A DNA stretch of 64,000 nucleotides from JADMJV01 sp964649085 (GTDB lineage: Bacteria > Vulcanimicrobiota > Xenobia > Xenobiales > JADMJV01). The notes under the pieces were generated by a model. It was not told the DNA's origin and searched no databases. It saw only the letters and a program-made list of their open reading frames with translations. This document shows positions 16,239 to 24,329 of the stretch, one piece after another. The DNA lies in the NCBI GenBank assembly GCA_964649085.1, contig CAZYPN010000017.1, positions 1 through 64,000 on the forward strand. The letters run 5' to 3'. The first letter of the stretch is position 1, and every line of letters begins with the position of its first letter. The translations under genes and the position numbers were made by a program.

Positions 16239-17624
16239 ATGAAATACGCCAACAATGTCCTCGATTTGATCGGCAACACTCCCCTGGTCAAGCTCAATCG
16301 CGTTGCGGCCGGAGTCAAACCTTTGATTCTGGCTAAACTGGAGTACCTCAATCCGGGAGGAAGCGTGAAGGACCGCATTGCGGTTCACATGATCGAAGCC
16401 GCCGAACGAGACGGATTGCTGAAGAAGGGCGGCACCATCGTGGAGCCCACCTCGGGCAACACCGGCGTTGGCCTGGCCCAGGCGGCCGCTCTCAAAGGCT
16501 ACAAGTGCGTCTTCGTCATGCCCGACAAGATGAGCCAGGAGAAAATCCGACTGCTCAAGGCCTACGGAGCCGACGTTGTCATTACCCCGACGGCCGTGGC
16601 CAAAGAGTCGCCCGAGTCCTACTATTCGGTGGCCGAGCGCCTGGCCCGCGAACTGCCCAACGGCTTTCAGCCCAACCAGTATGCCAACCCCAAGAATCCC
16701 GAGTGCCACTACCTCACCACCGGCCCCGAGATCTGGGAGCAAACCGAAGGAAAAATCGACGTGTTCGTGGCCGGTATGGGCACGGGCGGCACGATCACGG
16801 GCGTGGCTCGGTATCTGAAGGAAAAGAACCCCAACGTGAAAATCGTGGGCGTCGATCCCGAGGGTTCACTGTTTACGGGCACTGAAGTGCGTCCGTACAA
16901 GATTGAAGGCATCGGTGAAGACTTCATCCCCGACACCATCGACCTGGACATCATCGACCACATGGTCACGGTCTCGGATCGCGAGTCCTTCCTGGTAGCC
17001 CGGCGCATGGCCCGTGAAGAGGGCCTGTTGCTAGGCGGTTCGGCCGGTTCGGCGGTGGCCGGTGCGCTCAAGTATGCGCGTCAGATGGAAGAAGGCCAGA
17101 CCATGGTGGTACTGATTCCCGACGGCGGCCTCAAGTATCTCTCGCGCTTCTATTCCGACGACTACATGAAGGAAAACGGATTCTGGGATGAGACTGAGGG
17201 AGTCTCGGTAGGCGAACTGGTGGCCAAGAAGGCCTCGGTGAACAACGGCACGCCGGTGCTCACGGTTTCCGCTGAAGAACCGGTGACCTCCGCCGTGGAA
17301 ATGATGAAGCGCTACAACATTTCCCAACTGCCGGTCGTGGCGGGTCACGATGTGGTGGGTGCCTTGCAGGAAACGGCGCTCATGAATCGGATCTTCGAAG
17401 ACCCGGCCAGCTTACAGCGACGAGTCCGCGAGGTGATGGGCGATGCGCTCCCGACGATCAGCAGGGAGACCAACCTTACCTCGGTCTACCAGATTCTCGC
17501 CGACGGTCGCTCAGCCGTATTGGTGCTCGACCAGGACAGCAAGCCCTGTGGCATTGTCACCAAGATCGACCTGATCGAGCATCTGACCCGGACCCGCGAA
17601 CCCCTGCGTGCAGGGGTAAACTGA
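16239..17624 (+). CDS. Cystathionine beta-synthase with C-terminal CBS-domain pair
   Basis: A PLP enzyme (461 residues) of the cysteine synthase/cystathionine beta-synthase fold. The PLP lysine is Lys44 in NPGGSVKDRIA, the phosphate loop is PTSGNTGVGLA, and the glycine-rich MGTGGTITG lies near residue 185. Residues about 325-455 form a Bateman module of two CBS domains (VSAEEPVTSAVEMM..ISQLPVV and the C-terminal ILADGRSAVLVLD..GIVTKIDLIEHL), which usually bind adenosyl ligands for regulation. There is no heme-binding N-terminal extension. It should make cystathionine from serine and homocysteine in reverse transsulfuration. A plain O-acetylserine sulfhydrylase is less likely because of the CBS pair. 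The ribosome site is weak. Confidence 0.9.
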   Translation: MKYANNVLDLIGNTPLVKLNRVAAGVKPLILAKLEYLNPGGSVKDRIAVHMIEAAERDGLLKKGGTIVEPTSGNTGVGLAQAAALKGYKCVFVMPDKMSQEKIRLLKAYGADVVITPTAVAKESPESYYSVAERLARELPNGFQPNQYANPKNPECHYLTTGPEIWEQTEGKIDVFVAGMGTGGTITGVARYLKEKNPNVKIVGVDPEGSLFTGTEVRPYKIEGIGEDFIPDTIDLDIIDHMVTVSDRESFLVARRMAREEGLLLGGSAGSAVAGALKYARQMEEGQTMVVLIPDGGLKYLSRFYSDDYMKENGFWDETEGVSVGELVAKKASVNNGTPVLTVSAEEPVTSAVEMMKRYNISQLPVVAGHDVVGALQETALMNRIFEDPASLQRRVREVMGDALPTISRETNLTSVYQILADGRSAVLVLDQDSKPCGIVTKIDLIEHLTRTREPLRAGVN

Positions 17625-17736
17625 CTCGGGGTTCACATCTCGTCCATACATCAATCGAAACTCTGTAACATACTTCCAGCCCTGGGCGGTACCCAGAATC
17701 CTATGATGGCAGAAATCACTGCCAGGAGGATTCCAC

Positions 17737-19257
17737 ATGATCGCCCCACTCCAGTTGTCTCCCGGACTTCAAGGGGTCAATCCGCTTGGACTGGCGCCGT
17801 CCCCGCTGGGGAACGGTCAGGCCCTGGCCGGCAAGAGTCTGATGGGGGGGGCCAACTCTCTCCAGGACATTGCCCGGCTGTCGATGGAAGTCATTCAGAA
17901 AAAGCAGGCGGAAGCCCGGCTGCGCAAAGGTGTCAAGGCAGTCATGGACGCCCAGAAGTCGGGGCAGAACCCCGAGGCCGCCAAGCAGGCTCTGGCCAAA
18001 GACTATGTGGGCACCAAGTCCAAGGGCATCGAAATCGACCCCTTTCTCGATAAGGCCATCAAGGCTCTGGTGGGCGATCAGATCGCCAAGGCGGGCCAGG
18101 ACGCCCTCGGCGGTGGCGCCAACGGCGGGGGCGGTGCCAACGGCGCTGGTGGTGGAGGAGCCAACGGAGGCGGTGGTGCCGGTTCGTTGCTTAACGGCCT
18201 GAACGACAACTTCGGCGGTGGCGGCGGCGGCGGTATGGGCTTCACCAACCTCAACGGCGGAGGGGGTTTTGGCGGCGGTGGAGGCCAGGTTCACCAAGCC
18301 AAGCCGGTGGGGGAACTGGACCATCAGAACATCGCCGAAGCCTCTCGACAGGGGCAGTTTCCCGATTTGATCAGCGGTTTTCGCCAGACGCGTGAGGGCA
18401 ACTGCGCCAGCGTCGCGGCCATCAAAGCGGCTATGAAGGAATACGGCGGCGGCGTCTTCCGCAACGTTTCCCGTAGCGAAAACGGCTATGAAATCGAGCT
18501 GCAGAACGGCCGCAAGGTGCAGATGAGCAACGAAGAACTGGCCTATGCCCGCGGCCAGGCCCAGTTTGCCGGCAACGATCCCCGGGCTTTGGCGTTCGGC
18601 GAACTATGCTACGGGGTGATCGCCAAAGAGCATGCCACCCGCCACGGCGTGGGCCTGCGCGAGTCGTGCTTCGACCTCAACAACGGCTTCGATCCGCGCG
18701 ACTCGGCTCGACTGCTCGGCCTGGGCGACCGGATGACGGCATTCAATGGCTACAATGGCGCCATTTGGAACAACCGCCACGCGGTGGCCAAAATCGACGG
18801 CGCAGACGACATGTGGGGACGACCGGGGCGGTTTGGGGGCAGCCAGGGCTTCTCCTTCGAACGCGGTATGCCGAGCCAGACCTGGACCGTGAACGGAAAC
18901 CAGGGCAACGGGAACGGAGTGCAGCCGGCCCAGGAACCCCAGTCCACAGCTCCCGTGAACGAGCCCCAGGCCTCGGCCGCCGTGCCAGACGCCCCCGAGG
19001 CGCCAGAACAGCAGCTTACGCAGCTGGATGAAGGCGGTGACACTTCGGGCGGACTCGGGGAGGAACCCCAGGAAACCCAGCTGGCCGCAGCTGAGACCGG
19101 CGACGACATCGGTGCCAGCGAAGACTTCGAGTCATCGGCTGGCGAGGATGCCGACGGAGGCGGCGAAATGCTGGCCAGCAACGACACCGCCCCAGCCGAA
19201 GCCGAGGAACCCGCCCCCGAGCCCGTTCAGGAGCCCCAGGAAACGGCGGTGGCCTGA
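17737..19257 (+). CDS. Unknown protein with Gly-rich linker and possible papain-like domain
   Basis: 506 residues from ATG 17737 (AGGAGG 6 bases upstream). The layout is as follows. An N-terminal 120 residues have Leu/Pro-rich flexible ends. A roughly 60-residue Gly/Asn/Ala linker follows. The central domain (about 190-385) contains REGNCASVAAIKAAM, ELCYGVIAKEHATRHG and NNRHAVAKIDGADDMWGR. A long acidic Pro/Glu/Ala tail closes it. The order Cys, His, Asp/Asn, with the Cys at the start of a helix and the His before a strand, resembles papain-like (calpain-type) cysteine proteases, but I do not recognise the exact family. There is no signal peptide; the N-terminus is Pro/Ser/Leu-rich like several other proteins here. 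It may be an exported effector or protease. Confidence 0.6.
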   Translation: MIAPLQLSPGLQGVNPLGLAPSPLGNGQALAGKSLMGGANSLQDIARLSMEVIQKKQAEARLRKGVKAVMDAQKSGQNPEAAKQALAKDYVGTKSKGIEIDPFLDKAIKALVGDQIAKAGQDALGGGANGGGGANGAGGGGANGGGGAGSLLNGLNDNFGGGGGGGMGFTNLNGGGGFGGGGGQVHQAKPVGELDHQNIAEASRQGQFPDLISGFRQTREGNCASVAAIKAAMKEYGGGVFRNVSRSENGYEIELQNGRKVQMSNEELAYARGQAQFAGNDPRALAFGELCYGVIAKEHATRHGVGLRESCFDLNNGFDPRDSARLLGLGDRMTAFNGYNGAIWNNRHAVAKIDGADDMWGRPGRFGGSQGFSFERGMPSQTWTVNGNQGNGNGVQPAQEPQSTAPVNEPQASAAVPDAPEAPEQQLTQLDEGGDTSGGLGEEPQETQLAAAETGDDIGASEDFESSAGEDADGGGEMLASNDTAPAEAEEPAPEPVQEPQETAVA

Positions 19258-19267
19258 ACCACGAAAG

Positions 19268-19400
19268 CTATGGCGTTGCGCCAGTCGCTGGCGTTGCGCC
19301 AGTCGCTGAGGTTGTGTTGGCCGGGCTGGTGGCGTTCCCCGCACTGACAGGGGGCACGATCGGCGTTGCGCCGGACACCGGCGTTGCGCTGGCGCTTGGC
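19268..19400. repeat. Short GGCGTTGCG-type direct repeats
   Basis: GGCGTTGCG recurs at least five times within about 130 bases: two copies 18 bases apart near 19270-19300, others near 19353, 19380 and just after. They encode the Ala-Thr-Gly-Ala-Thr-Pro tail of the TPR protein. Copy number may vary by slippage between strains. Confidence 0.6.
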
Positions 19401-20281
19401 GTGGCCGTGCTTTTGGGCTCCAGTTCCTGAAGGGCAGCCAGGGCCTCGCCGGCCAGGGCATTCTGCTCGGGCGAACCTTTGGGCAGAGTCAGGGCCACGT
19501 CGAGCGCGTAGCGATAGTCGCGTCGAGCCAGCTCGGGTTGCTTGCGGGCCATGTGAATGCGAGCCCGCAGCAGATAGCCCGGACCCGATCCGGGGTTGAG
19601 CTTCAGGCTCTCGTCGGCGGCTTTCAGGGCCTCCTCCGTCTTACCCTCATTGAGATAGGACTGTCCCAGTCCGCGATGAGCTTCGGCCTGGGCCGCAAGC
19701 TGGTTGGCCTCGCGGGTTTCCTTATCGGGGGCTTTAGGGTCGACCGGCGCCTGAGCGGCCTTGAGGAGCTTTTCGTAGGCATCCCGAGCCTTGCTGGGCT
19801 CCTTGGATCTTTCGTAGGCCACGGCCAGCATCTGCAGCACGGAGAGATTGCCGGGCTCTTTCTGAGAGACGACCTCCAGGTGTCCCAGAGCTTCCTTGAT
19901 GTCCTCGGGCTTGCCACGCTGAATGAGGTAGGCACTGAGAGAAGCCAGCACCTCGGCATTGTTGGCATCCTTTTTCAGCTGATCGCGATGGGAAGCGATC
20001 TCTCCATCGATGGGACTCAGCGGAACCCCCGACTCGGACGTCACCGGCTCCGGGTCCTGTCCTCCGGCCATGGCCGAACCCACGCACGTAATCCCGGAAG
20101 TGCTGATGAAGGCGAAGAGCAAAATGGACGTTCCGATTCGAATGATCAGTTGGCGTCGCTTGTACTCTGGCGTATCTCGAAGGTCGATATCTTCATCATC
20201 GTAGTCCGGTAGCGTTTCAATCACCCTCGAAGGGCGGTTCGGGCGCTGGCGTTTTCGCGGTCCGCGTGGTCCTTTGGACAT
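19268..20281 (-). CDS. TPR protein with one transmembrane segment
   Basis: 337 residues. A basic and then acidic cytoplasmic N-terminus (KGPRGPRKRQRPNRPSR) precedes one membrane helix at about 46-67. At least four tetratricopeptide repeats follow between 95 and 285 (for example GHLEVVSQKEPGNLSVLQML and GLGQSYLNEGKTEEALKAAD). The last 45 residues are Ala/Thr/Pro/Gly repeats. TPRs are scaffolds for protein complexes; the partner is unknown. ATG 20281 is preceded by GGAGATCCAAC, a reasonable ribosome site. The C-terminal repeats are encoded by GGCGTTGCG-type DNA repeats. It converges on the previous gene with 10 bases between stops. Confidence 0.8.
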   Translation of the reverse strand: MSKGPRGPRKRQRPNRPSRVIETLPDYDDEDIDLRDTPEYKRRQLIIRIGTSILLFAFISTSGITCVGSAMAGGQDPEPVTSESGVPLSPIDGEIASHRDQLKKDANNAEVLASLSAYLIQRGKPEDIKEALGHLEVVSQKEPGNLSVLQMLAVAYERSKEPSKARDAYEKLLKAAQAPVDPKAPDKETREANQLAAQAEAHRGLGQSYLNEGKTEEALKAADESLKLNPGSGPGYLLRARIHMARKQPELARRDYRYALDVALTLPKGSPEQNALAGEALAALQELEPKSTATPSASATPVSGATPIVPPVSAGNATSPANTTSATGATPATGATP

Positions 20282-20339
20282 GTTGGATCTCCTTAGTGGT
20301 CAGAAAAAATTTCATTCCCCACTTGCCGACCAATTACTC

Positions 20340-21044
20340 CTACTGCTGGTGAGTCCAGAACTGCCATTTCTTCTGGTGGGTGTACATGGCTTTCCCGGTG
20401 CTGAGTGCTATCCGTAGTCCAAAACAAAGTCCCACGGGGAGCCCTACCATCGAACCCACCCAGGTCAGTCCCTGACCGGCCTCCAGCAATCCAACCACCT
20501 TTGGATTGATCTCCTGCCCTGGCTTTTTCTTGTGAGTCATTCGAATCAAACCGGCCACAGTCTGCAAGCCTCCGCTGATCAAGCTCAACGTGTTGCCGGC
20601 ACCCGCTACGGGGGTGCGCCAATCGTGCTGAGTCAGCTGGGCCGCAGTCCAGCTGCCCAGATAGCCTGCTCGGGCGACTTCCGAAGCCCCCGAGAAGAAT
20701 TCGGCTCCGTTGCGATGCCTGACGCCGTCGACCACTTCCATCGTTCCAGCCGAAGCCAGAGCCACCGTGCCCAGTGCCCCACAAAGCCCGGCACTGCTCT
20801 GAAGCCAGGGTCCAGCCTGCTGCAGGTTGAGCTTCTCGAGGATCCAGGGACGAGACTCCAAAAAGCGCGGCGTCATCGCCAGGCCCTGGGCGCCCTGACC
20901 TATCCAGCGGGCCAATTTCTCGCCAAGCTCAGCGTCGGGCGGCTGCTGAGGCGGAGGAGGTGGCCCGCCGCCAGGTCCTGGAGTCGACGACAGGGTAAGC
21001 CTGCGAGGCTGAAAAGGAGCACTGCCAACCCCCGAGAGTTTCAT
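20340..21044 (-). CDS. Unknown protein with hydrophobic helices and Pro-rich N-terminus
   Basis: A 234-residue protein I cannot assign. The first 35 residues are flexible (KLSGVGSAPFQPRRLTLSS, then a poly-Gly/poly-Pro stretch). After that come Ala/Gly-rich hydrophobic segments at about 80-100, 150-170 and 195-220, resembling small-residue helices of membrane-inserting effectors or holin-like proteins. A basic Lys cluster (MTHKKKPG) separates the second and third. It follows a sigma-28-type gene on the same strand. Membrane association is an inference; no enzyme motif is visible. Confidence 0.6.
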   Translation of the reverse strand: MKLSGVGSAPFQPRRLTLSSTPGPGGGPPPPPQQPPDAELGEKLARWIGQGAQGLAMTPRFLESRPWILEKLNLQQAGPWLQSSAGLCGALGTVALASAGTMEVVDGVRHRNGAEFFSGASEVARAGYLGSWTAAQLTQHDWRTPVAGAGNTLSLISGGLQTVAGLIRMTHKKKPGQEINPKVVGLLEAGQGLTWVGSMVGLPVGLCFGLRIALSTGKAMYTHQKKWQFWTHQQ

Positions 21045-21101
21045 CGCTATCAGTTGACTTCAGATCAGGGACTTGAAGGTTAGGGACTTGCAACAATCTG
21101 G

Positions 21102-21923
21102 TCAGGCACTGCTTTCGAACGTAAAGCCTTGCATGGCCTCGGATGAAATTTCCTGATCGCCCAAAAAGTCGCGCAATCGACGGACGGCGCGACTGTGCAT
21201 CTGGCTGATCCGCTGCTTGGAGACATTCAGCATTCTCGAGATGGCCTCAAAGGTAACCCCCTCGAAGTAGTGAGCCGTGATAATCAACTGCTCGCGCTCG
21301 TCGAGCCGCTCAATGGCGCTTCTCAGCGCGTCGCGCTCTTCGGCATACTCGAACTCGACATCGGGCACATCGTCATCATCATCGACCATGTCACCCAGGC
21401 TGGCATCACCCTCTTCGCTTCCCAGGGGCTGCTCGAGGGACAGCAGGTACACCGTACTGAGATTCGCGATAAGGTCATAGACTTCTTCGGTGGAAATCTT
21501 GAGCTCCTCGGCCAACTGCTCTTCGCTGGGGACTTCACCGGCCACCGCCTGGTGGCGATCGATGGCCTGTTGAAGCTGACGATTCTTGGCCCGAACTCGC
21601 TCGGGCACCCAGTCCATCCGCCGCATCCCATTAAGGATGGCCCCCCGCACCACGGTAGTTGCATAGGTCTGGAACTTGAAGCCTCGATCGATATCAAAGG
21701 TGTCGATCGCCCTTAGCAAACCGATGCTCCCGTCGGCCACCATGTCGTCAACATCGACGTTCTGGCCCATTTTGCGGGAGAGGCCAATGGCCAGAGAGCG
21801 AACCATCGGAAGATAATGCTCCGCCAACCTCTCCTGAATCAGCGGATCCTTGGAGGCCTTATAGCTACGCCACAAGCTATCCAGCTCGTTGGTGTTCAGC
21901 GATTCTCCCGTGCGCCGACTCAG
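21102..21923 (-). CDS. fliA: Sigma-28-type RNA polymerase sigma factor (FliA/WhiG class)
   Basis: Regions 2, 3 and 4 of the FliA class are present: YLPMVRSLAIGLSR, VDVDDMVADGSIGLLRAI, FDIDRGFKFQTYATTVVRGA, MDWVPERVRAK, and a C-terminal helix-turn-helix (VTFEAISRMLNVSKQRISQM). It should direct flagellar or export genes. The first conventional start is TTG 21875 (MWRSYKASKD). That cuts the usual N-terminal lead-in and has no ribosome site. Sixteen codons upstream, a CTG at 21923 has AGGAGG exactly 7 bases before it and adds a family-like LNTNELDSLWRSYK. I therefore favour CTG 21923. An acidic DDDDD insert sits between regions 3 and 4. It lies next to flgF/flgG/flgJ. Confidence 0.9.
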   Translation of the reverse strand: MSRRTGESLNTNELDSLWRSYKASKDPLIQERLAEHYLPMVRSLAIGLSRKMGQNVDVDDMVADGSIGLLRAIDTFDIDRGFKFQTYATTVVRGAILNGMRRMDWVPERVRAKNRQLQQAIDRHQAVAGEVPSEEQLAEELKISTEEVYDLIANLSTVYLLSLEQPLGSEEGDASLGDMVDDDDDVPDVEFEYAEERDALRSAIERLDEREQLIITAHYFEGVTFEAISRMLNVSKQRISQMHSRAVRRLRDFLGDQEISSEAMQGFTFESSA

Positions 21924-21962
21924 CGGTAGGCCTCCTTCGCAACGTATCTCCAGCTCTCAAAC

Positions 21963-21997
21963 AAAAAGGAGAGATCCTGCTGGGACCTCTCCTTTTT
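21963..21997 (-). terminator. Rho-independent terminator after the flagellar rod genes
   Basis: An 11-base-pair stem AAAAAGGAGAG (21963-21973) / CTCTCCTTTTT (21987-21997) with an extended TCC/GGA top. It ends in TTTTTGT on the minus strand and equally offers a T-run on the plus strand, so it may be bidirectional. It separates the flgJ-like gene from the sigma gene. Confidence 0.85.
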
Positions 21998-22040
21998 AGG
22001 CGTCGGGAGTACCTTCCCTTTCTAGGGAGGGAGACCGTTC

Positions 22041-22349
22041 CTATAGATTTTTGCGCATTTGCTGGAACAGAAGGTTGGCCAGGCCAACTCCGCCCTCTTG
22101 CGACCAGGTTTTGGCGCGTTCCTGATCGAGCATGCCCTGGAACATATCCTGTTCCTGGCTTTGCCCGAACATACCGCCCTCCGAGCCGCCCATCTTGGAG
22201 GCCTTGCGCATTTGAGCAAACATCTGGCTCAAATAGAGTTGCTCGAACTGCTGGCAGGCCTCCTTAAGCTTGGCCTCTTCACGAGCCTTGCCCGGAGTGT
22301 GCTCACCGGCTTGATGGAGTGGCTGCGAGCCAAAACCCTCGATCTGCAT
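22041..22349 (-). CDS. flgJ: FlgJ-like rod-binding protein
   Basis: A 102-residue protein that is only the rod-binding domain of FlgJ (no muramidase domain). The typical pattern is ACQQFEQLYLSQMFAQMRK, then MFGQSQEQDMFQGMLDQERA and GGVGLANLLFQQM. Such single-domain proteins cap or chaperone the flagellar rod in the periplasm; another enzyme would open the cell wall. It starts 12 bases after the flgG stop, so it belongs to the flgF-flgG-flgJ transcript, and it ends before the terminator. Confidence 0.88.
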   Translation of the reverse strand: MQIEGFGSQPLHQAGEHTPGKAREEAKLKEACQQFEQLYLSQMFAQMRKASKMGGSEGGMFGQSQEQDMFQGMLDQERAKTWSQEGGVGLANLLFQQMRKNL

Positions 22350-22361
22350 GCAAACCTCCTA

Positions 22362-23138
22362 CTAACCGCGCTGCAGGTTGTTGACGCCGCGCATCATTTC
22401 GTCGGCAGCCTGCACGCCCTTTTGATTCATCTCAAAAGAGCGCTGGGCCGTGACGATGTTGATCATCTCTTCAACGATGTTGATATTGGACTTCTCCAGG
22501 TATCCCTGAGCGATTACGCCCGTTCCATTTTTGCCGGGAACCTCTTCCACTTTATTGCCACAGGCCGGCGTCTCGACGTAGAGATTACCGCCTACAGCCT
22601 CGAGGCCGGTGGGATTGAGGAAGCGAGTCACCGTGAGCTGACCCACCTGCTCGGGCTTGCCGTCGCCATTGAGGCGGGTGCCCATAATTTTGCCGTCGGC
22701 CGAGATTTCGATGTTGCTCATATCCTTGGGAATCTTGATTCCCAACTTGGCACCGCTGGCCAGGCGAAGTTCCCCACTCTGACCGTCGAGCTGGAAGGCA
22801 CCATCGCGAGTGTAGGCCGTCTTGCCGTCGGCGGTTTGAACCTTGAAAAAGCCCTCGCCGTCGATGGCCACGTTGTACGGGTCTTTCGTTTCCTGTAACT
22901 GACCTTGAGAGAAGAGACGCTGGGTGCTCATCGTGCGCACACCCATACCGATCTGGGTCTTGGCGCCCGTAGCCTCGCCGCCCGGGGTTTCCATCGTGGC
23001 GTAGAGCAAGTCTTCAAAGGAAACGCGAGACTTTTTGTAGCCCGTCGATTGGTAGTTGGCCAGGTTGTTCGAAATATTATCGATGTTGGTCTGCTGGGCC
23101 ATCATGCCCGAGGCAGCAGTGTAAAGGGCTCTCATCAT
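22362..23138 (-). CDS. flgG: Flagellar distal rod protein FlgG
   Basis: 258 residues. It has both terminal rod/hook helices: ALYTAASGMMAQQTNIDNIS..NNLANYQSTGYKKSRVSFEDL at the start and MINIVTAQRSFEMNQKGVQA at the end, with QGYLEKSNINIVEE just before. The central DGEGFFKVQTADGKTAYTRD is the FlgE/F/G core. The N-terminal FEDLLY region matches FlgG rather than FlgF. It is exported by the flagellar type III apparatus to form the distal rod. It follows flgF by 31 bases. Confidence 0.94.
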   Translation of the reverse strand: MMRALYTAASGMMAQQTNIDNISNNLANYQSTGYKKSRVSFEDLLYATMETPGGEATGAKTQIGMGVRTMSTQRLFSQGQLQETKDPYNVAIDGEGFFKVQTADGKTAYTRDGAFQLDGQSGELRLASGAKLGIKIPKDMSNIEISADGKIMGTRLNGDGKPEQVGQLTVTRFLNPTGLEAVGGNLYVETPACGNKVEEVPGKNGTGVIAQGYLEKSNINIVEEMINIVTAQRSFEMNQKGVQAADEMMRGVNNLQRG

Positions 23139-23169
23139 GGCTTTGGTTCTCCTCTTTCCTTCAAAACGA

Positions 23170-23925
23170 TTAGCGGACGCGACCGAGCTCGTTTACGGCC
23201 TTTTGCAGACGCTGGTCGTGAGATTGCAGGGCCTTCTGATTGGCCTCAAAATTGCGCATCGTCTGCATCAGGTCGACCATCTCGGTCAGGGCATTGAAGT
23301 TGGCTTGCTCCGTGAAGCCCTGTTTCACCGTGAAATCGTTGGTGGCCACCACCGACTCCGACTCGGAGGCGAAGCTGGCGGCTCCCTGGCGCTTGATGGC
23401 CTTGGGGTCTTCGAAGCGGCTGACCAGGAGACGGTCAACCTGCTTGCCATCGACTTCGATCACGCCATTGTCGGCGACCTTGAACTCGCTGCCGTTGACC
23501 TTGATGGGGCCACGGTGGCCGAGCACAAAGGAACCGTCGGCCGTAACCAGATGCCCGCTGGTCGAAAGATGGAACGTTCCGGCACGAGTAAACTCGATAC
23601 CCTTAGGGGTCTGAATCGTGAAGTAGCCTTTGCCATTGTCCGAGAGGGCCAGATCGAAGGGATTGCCGCTTTCTTTCAGGGCACCCTGACCGACGTGGGT
23701 CATCGAGTAGCGGCTCACACGACCACGATTTTCCTGACCCCCGGTCGAAGAAACTTCACCGCTGCCCATCGCCTCGCGCTGCATTACCTCAGAGAACGAC
23801 TCAACCACCAGGCTTTCTTTGCGATAACCTGCCGTCCCCACATTGGCCAGGTTGTTGGCCACCATGTCCTGCTTAATGGACATCTGTTTCATGCCTTCTG
23901 TGGCCAGTCTCATACCGTCGAGCAT
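23170..23925 (-). CDS. flgF: Flagellar basal-body rod protein FlgF
   Basis: 251 residues. The N-terminus MLDGMRLATEGMKQMSIKQD..VANNLANVGTAGYRKE and the C-terminus TEMVDLMQTMRNFEANQKAL form the rod helices. The core KGYFTIQTPKGIEFTRAG is shared with FlgG. The lower similarity to the FlgG consensus and its place before flgG suggest FlgF, the proximal rod component. ATG 23925 has GGAGG 9-10 bases upstream. Confidence 0.9.
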   Translation of the reverse strand: MLDGMRLATEGMKQMSIKQDMVANNLANVGTAGYRKESLVVESFSEVMQREAMGSGEVSSTGGQENRGRVSRYSMTHVGQGALKESGNPFDLALSDNGKGYFTIQTPKGIEFTRAGTFHLSTSGHLVTADGSFVLGHRGPIKVNGSEFKVADNGVIEVDGKQVDRLLVSRFEDPKAIKRQGAASFASESESVVATNDFTVKQGFTEQANFNALTEMVDLMQTMRNFEANQKALQSHDQRLQKAVNELGRVR

Positions 23926-23993
23926 TCGCCTAGTACCTCCATCTGCGTTCCATCCGCTAATCAGCCCGCTTCTTTTTTCGATGCGGGACCCGC

Positions 23994-24329
23994 TTAACCT
24001 TCACCGTTGTCGGCCGACTCGGGATCGAGCCAGGCCTCATTTAACTCTTGCGCAAACTCCATCACCAATGACATCAGTTCGTAGACTTCCGGGGGAACCC
24101 GACTGGGCGACTGCCCCGAGCGGAACATCTCGTCCACCTGCTCGGTATCTCGCCTTACGCCGACTCCCCGGGCCAGGGCCCGGGCGATCATCGCCTCGGC
24201 CTCGGCACCTTCTGCCACCTTTAGGATTTCCGCCTCACCTTCGTCGTTGTAGCGAACCGCCACAGCTCGCTTGCCACCGGCTCCGGGACCCGAGTCGAGC
24301 ACTTCCTGCCACGCCTCAGGCCTGGACAT
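23994..24329 (-). CDS. FlhB C-terminal-domain-like protein (YlqH-type)
   Basis: 111 residues from ATG 24329. The pattern RAVAVRYNDEGEAEILKVAE, then MIARALARGVGVRRD and VPPEVYELMSLVMEFAQEL is that of the cytoplasmic substrate-specificity domain of FlhB. It lacks the membrane part and the NPTH autocleavage site. Such stand-alone proteins accompany a FliK-like gene in many flagellated bacteria and can partly replace the FlhB C-domain. The start lies 14 bases inside the end of the upstream fliK-like gene, so the pair is translationally coupled. GGAAAG lies 5 bases before the ATG. Confidence 0.85.
   Translation of the reverse strand: MSRPEAWQEVLDSGPGAGGKRAVAVRYNDEGEAEILKVAEGAEAEAMIARALARGVGVRRDTEQVDEMFRSGQSPSRVPPEVYELMSLVMEFAQELNEAWLDPESADNGEG

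Noticed and set aside
16068..16742. Extension of the second HD-GYP gene over cystathionine beta-synthase
   Set aside because: It is the complementary shadow of a real enzyme gene; ATG 16067 has a strong ribosome site.
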